A stretch of DNA of 6,381 bases from Microscillaceae bacterium (GTDB lineage Bacteria; Bacteroidota; Bacteroidia; Cytophagales; Microscillaceae): NCBI GenBank assembly GCA_003449595.1, contig DMHB01000248.1:1-6381 (forward strand). The letters run 5' to 3'. Below the pieces are notes generated by a model, which worked only from the letters and a program-made list of their open reading frames with translations, did not search any database and was not told the origin of the DNA. Positions 5,918 to 6,381 of the stretch are shown here, piece by piece. The translations under genes were made by a program, and so were the position numbers. How positions within the stretch are numbered: position 1 is the first letter of the stretch; every line of letters starts with the position of its first letter.

Positions 5918-6381
5918 CTAAATATTATTGGAATAAACAGCTTCCGTCTTTTCAATTTTTGGGGCAATCGGATATTGTAGCACGATCGATTTCAAAGTTT
6001 CTACCCACAAAGGGCTGATATTCAGGCTCTCTACCATTTGCCAATGTTCGCCACCCAGTTCTTCGAACAATTCTTTGTATTCTTCGCCGATTTCGATGGT
6101 GGTTTCCAAACAATCGGCTACAAAAGAAGGCGAAAAGGCCAATACATTTTTCTTACCAGCTTGCACAACTTGCCTAATCACATCATCAGTGTAAGGTTTG
6201 AGCCAAGGGGTTTTGCCCAAGCGCGATTGAAAACAAACGGTGTATTGATCGGGAGCAAGTCCCAATGCTTCGGCCAATTGGCGAGTAGTGGCAAAGCACT
6301 GGGCGCGGTAGCAGTTGCGGTTGAAAGCATTCAGTGTGGCGCAACATATGGGTTGTGCTTCCAAAGCAGGATTTCTGGGGG
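5918..6381 (-). CDS. hemH: Ferrochelatase, C-terminal part (5' end outside window)
   Basis: The enzyme inserts Fe2+ into a porphyrin, the iron-insertion step of haem synthesis. The frame runs off the right edge, leaving 153 visible residues of the usual 320-350. The TTG at 6364 is internal and is not the start. Recognisable blocks are CYRAQCFATTRQLAEALGL, FQSRLGKTPWLKPYTD (visible residues 50-65), and SPSFVADCLETTIEIGEEY (83-101), which contains the conserved acidic C-terminal active-site region. The N-terminal half, with the catalytic His region, is outside the window. Four Cys lie at visible residues 12, 13, 23 and 28 (CC-x9-C-x4-C), suggestive of the internal [2Fe-2S] cluster seen in some bacterial ferrochelatases; this is inference. 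The stop at 5918-5920 is 3 nt before the MOSC start, so the pair forms an operon. Confidence 0.94.
   Translation of the reverse strand, partial: PRNPALEAQPICCATLNAFNRNCYRAQCFATTRQLAEALGLAPDQYTVCFQSRLGKTPWLKPYTDDVIRQVVQAGKKNVLAFSPSFVADCLETTIEIGEEYKELFEELGGEHWQMVESLNISPLWVETLKSIVLQYPIAPKIEKTEAVYSNNI

Overview
The window looks like ordinary chromosomal DNA from a member of the Bacteroidota, probably of the Cytophagales type. The evidence is protein sequence. The RNase Y carries the phylum's variant of the segment after the HD motif (LPHA...GAHHDEIEM in place of EGSHA...AHHGDVE). There is a DUF4292 protein, a family I know essentially only from this phylum. None of the start codons has a convincing Shine-Dalgarno sequence, and the one promoter-like site resembles the phylum's TAnnTTTG -7 element. 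The genus cannot be named from what is visible.

Layout. Positions 1-5106 form a left-to-right block: the 3' two-thirds of rny (RNase Y), dut (dUTPase), a sugar-phosphate nucleotidyltransferase with a C-terminal hexapeptide-like tail, an exported TPR-repeat protein, and an exported DUF4292 protein that overlaps the TPR gene by 8 nt. Spacing is 30, 58 and 7 nt, then the overlap, so dut to DUF4292 reads as an operon, perhaps continuing from rny. Positions 5111-6381 run right to left: the C-terminal part of ferrochelatase (hemH, cut by the window edge), then 3 nt downstream a single-domain MOSC protein of the YcbX/mARC type. The two blocks converge with only 4 nt between stop codons.

How the genes fit together. 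The dut-nucleotidyltransferase-TPR-DUF4292 order is one I recall as recurrent in Bacteroidota, usually followed by an M23/EnvC-type murein hydrolase activator gene. That gene is absent here, and the block stops at the convergent MOSC gene. The group joins nucleotide hygiene with cell-envelope functions: sugar nucleotide supply, a periplasmic TPR scaffold and a possible LolA/LolB-like lipid or lipoprotein handler. The hemH-MOSC pair couples haem synthesis with a predicted molybdenum-cofactor protein.

I found no mobile element, CRISPR array, tRNA, rRNA or convincing novel system. The points most worth a second look are an 11-bp perfect inverted repeat in the 3' end of the MOSC gene that may terminate the opposing operon, a shortened substrate loop in the dUTPase, a DUF4292 protein without a lipobox, and a cysteine-rich segment in the ferrochelatase. 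No stretch over 300 bases lacks a gene.
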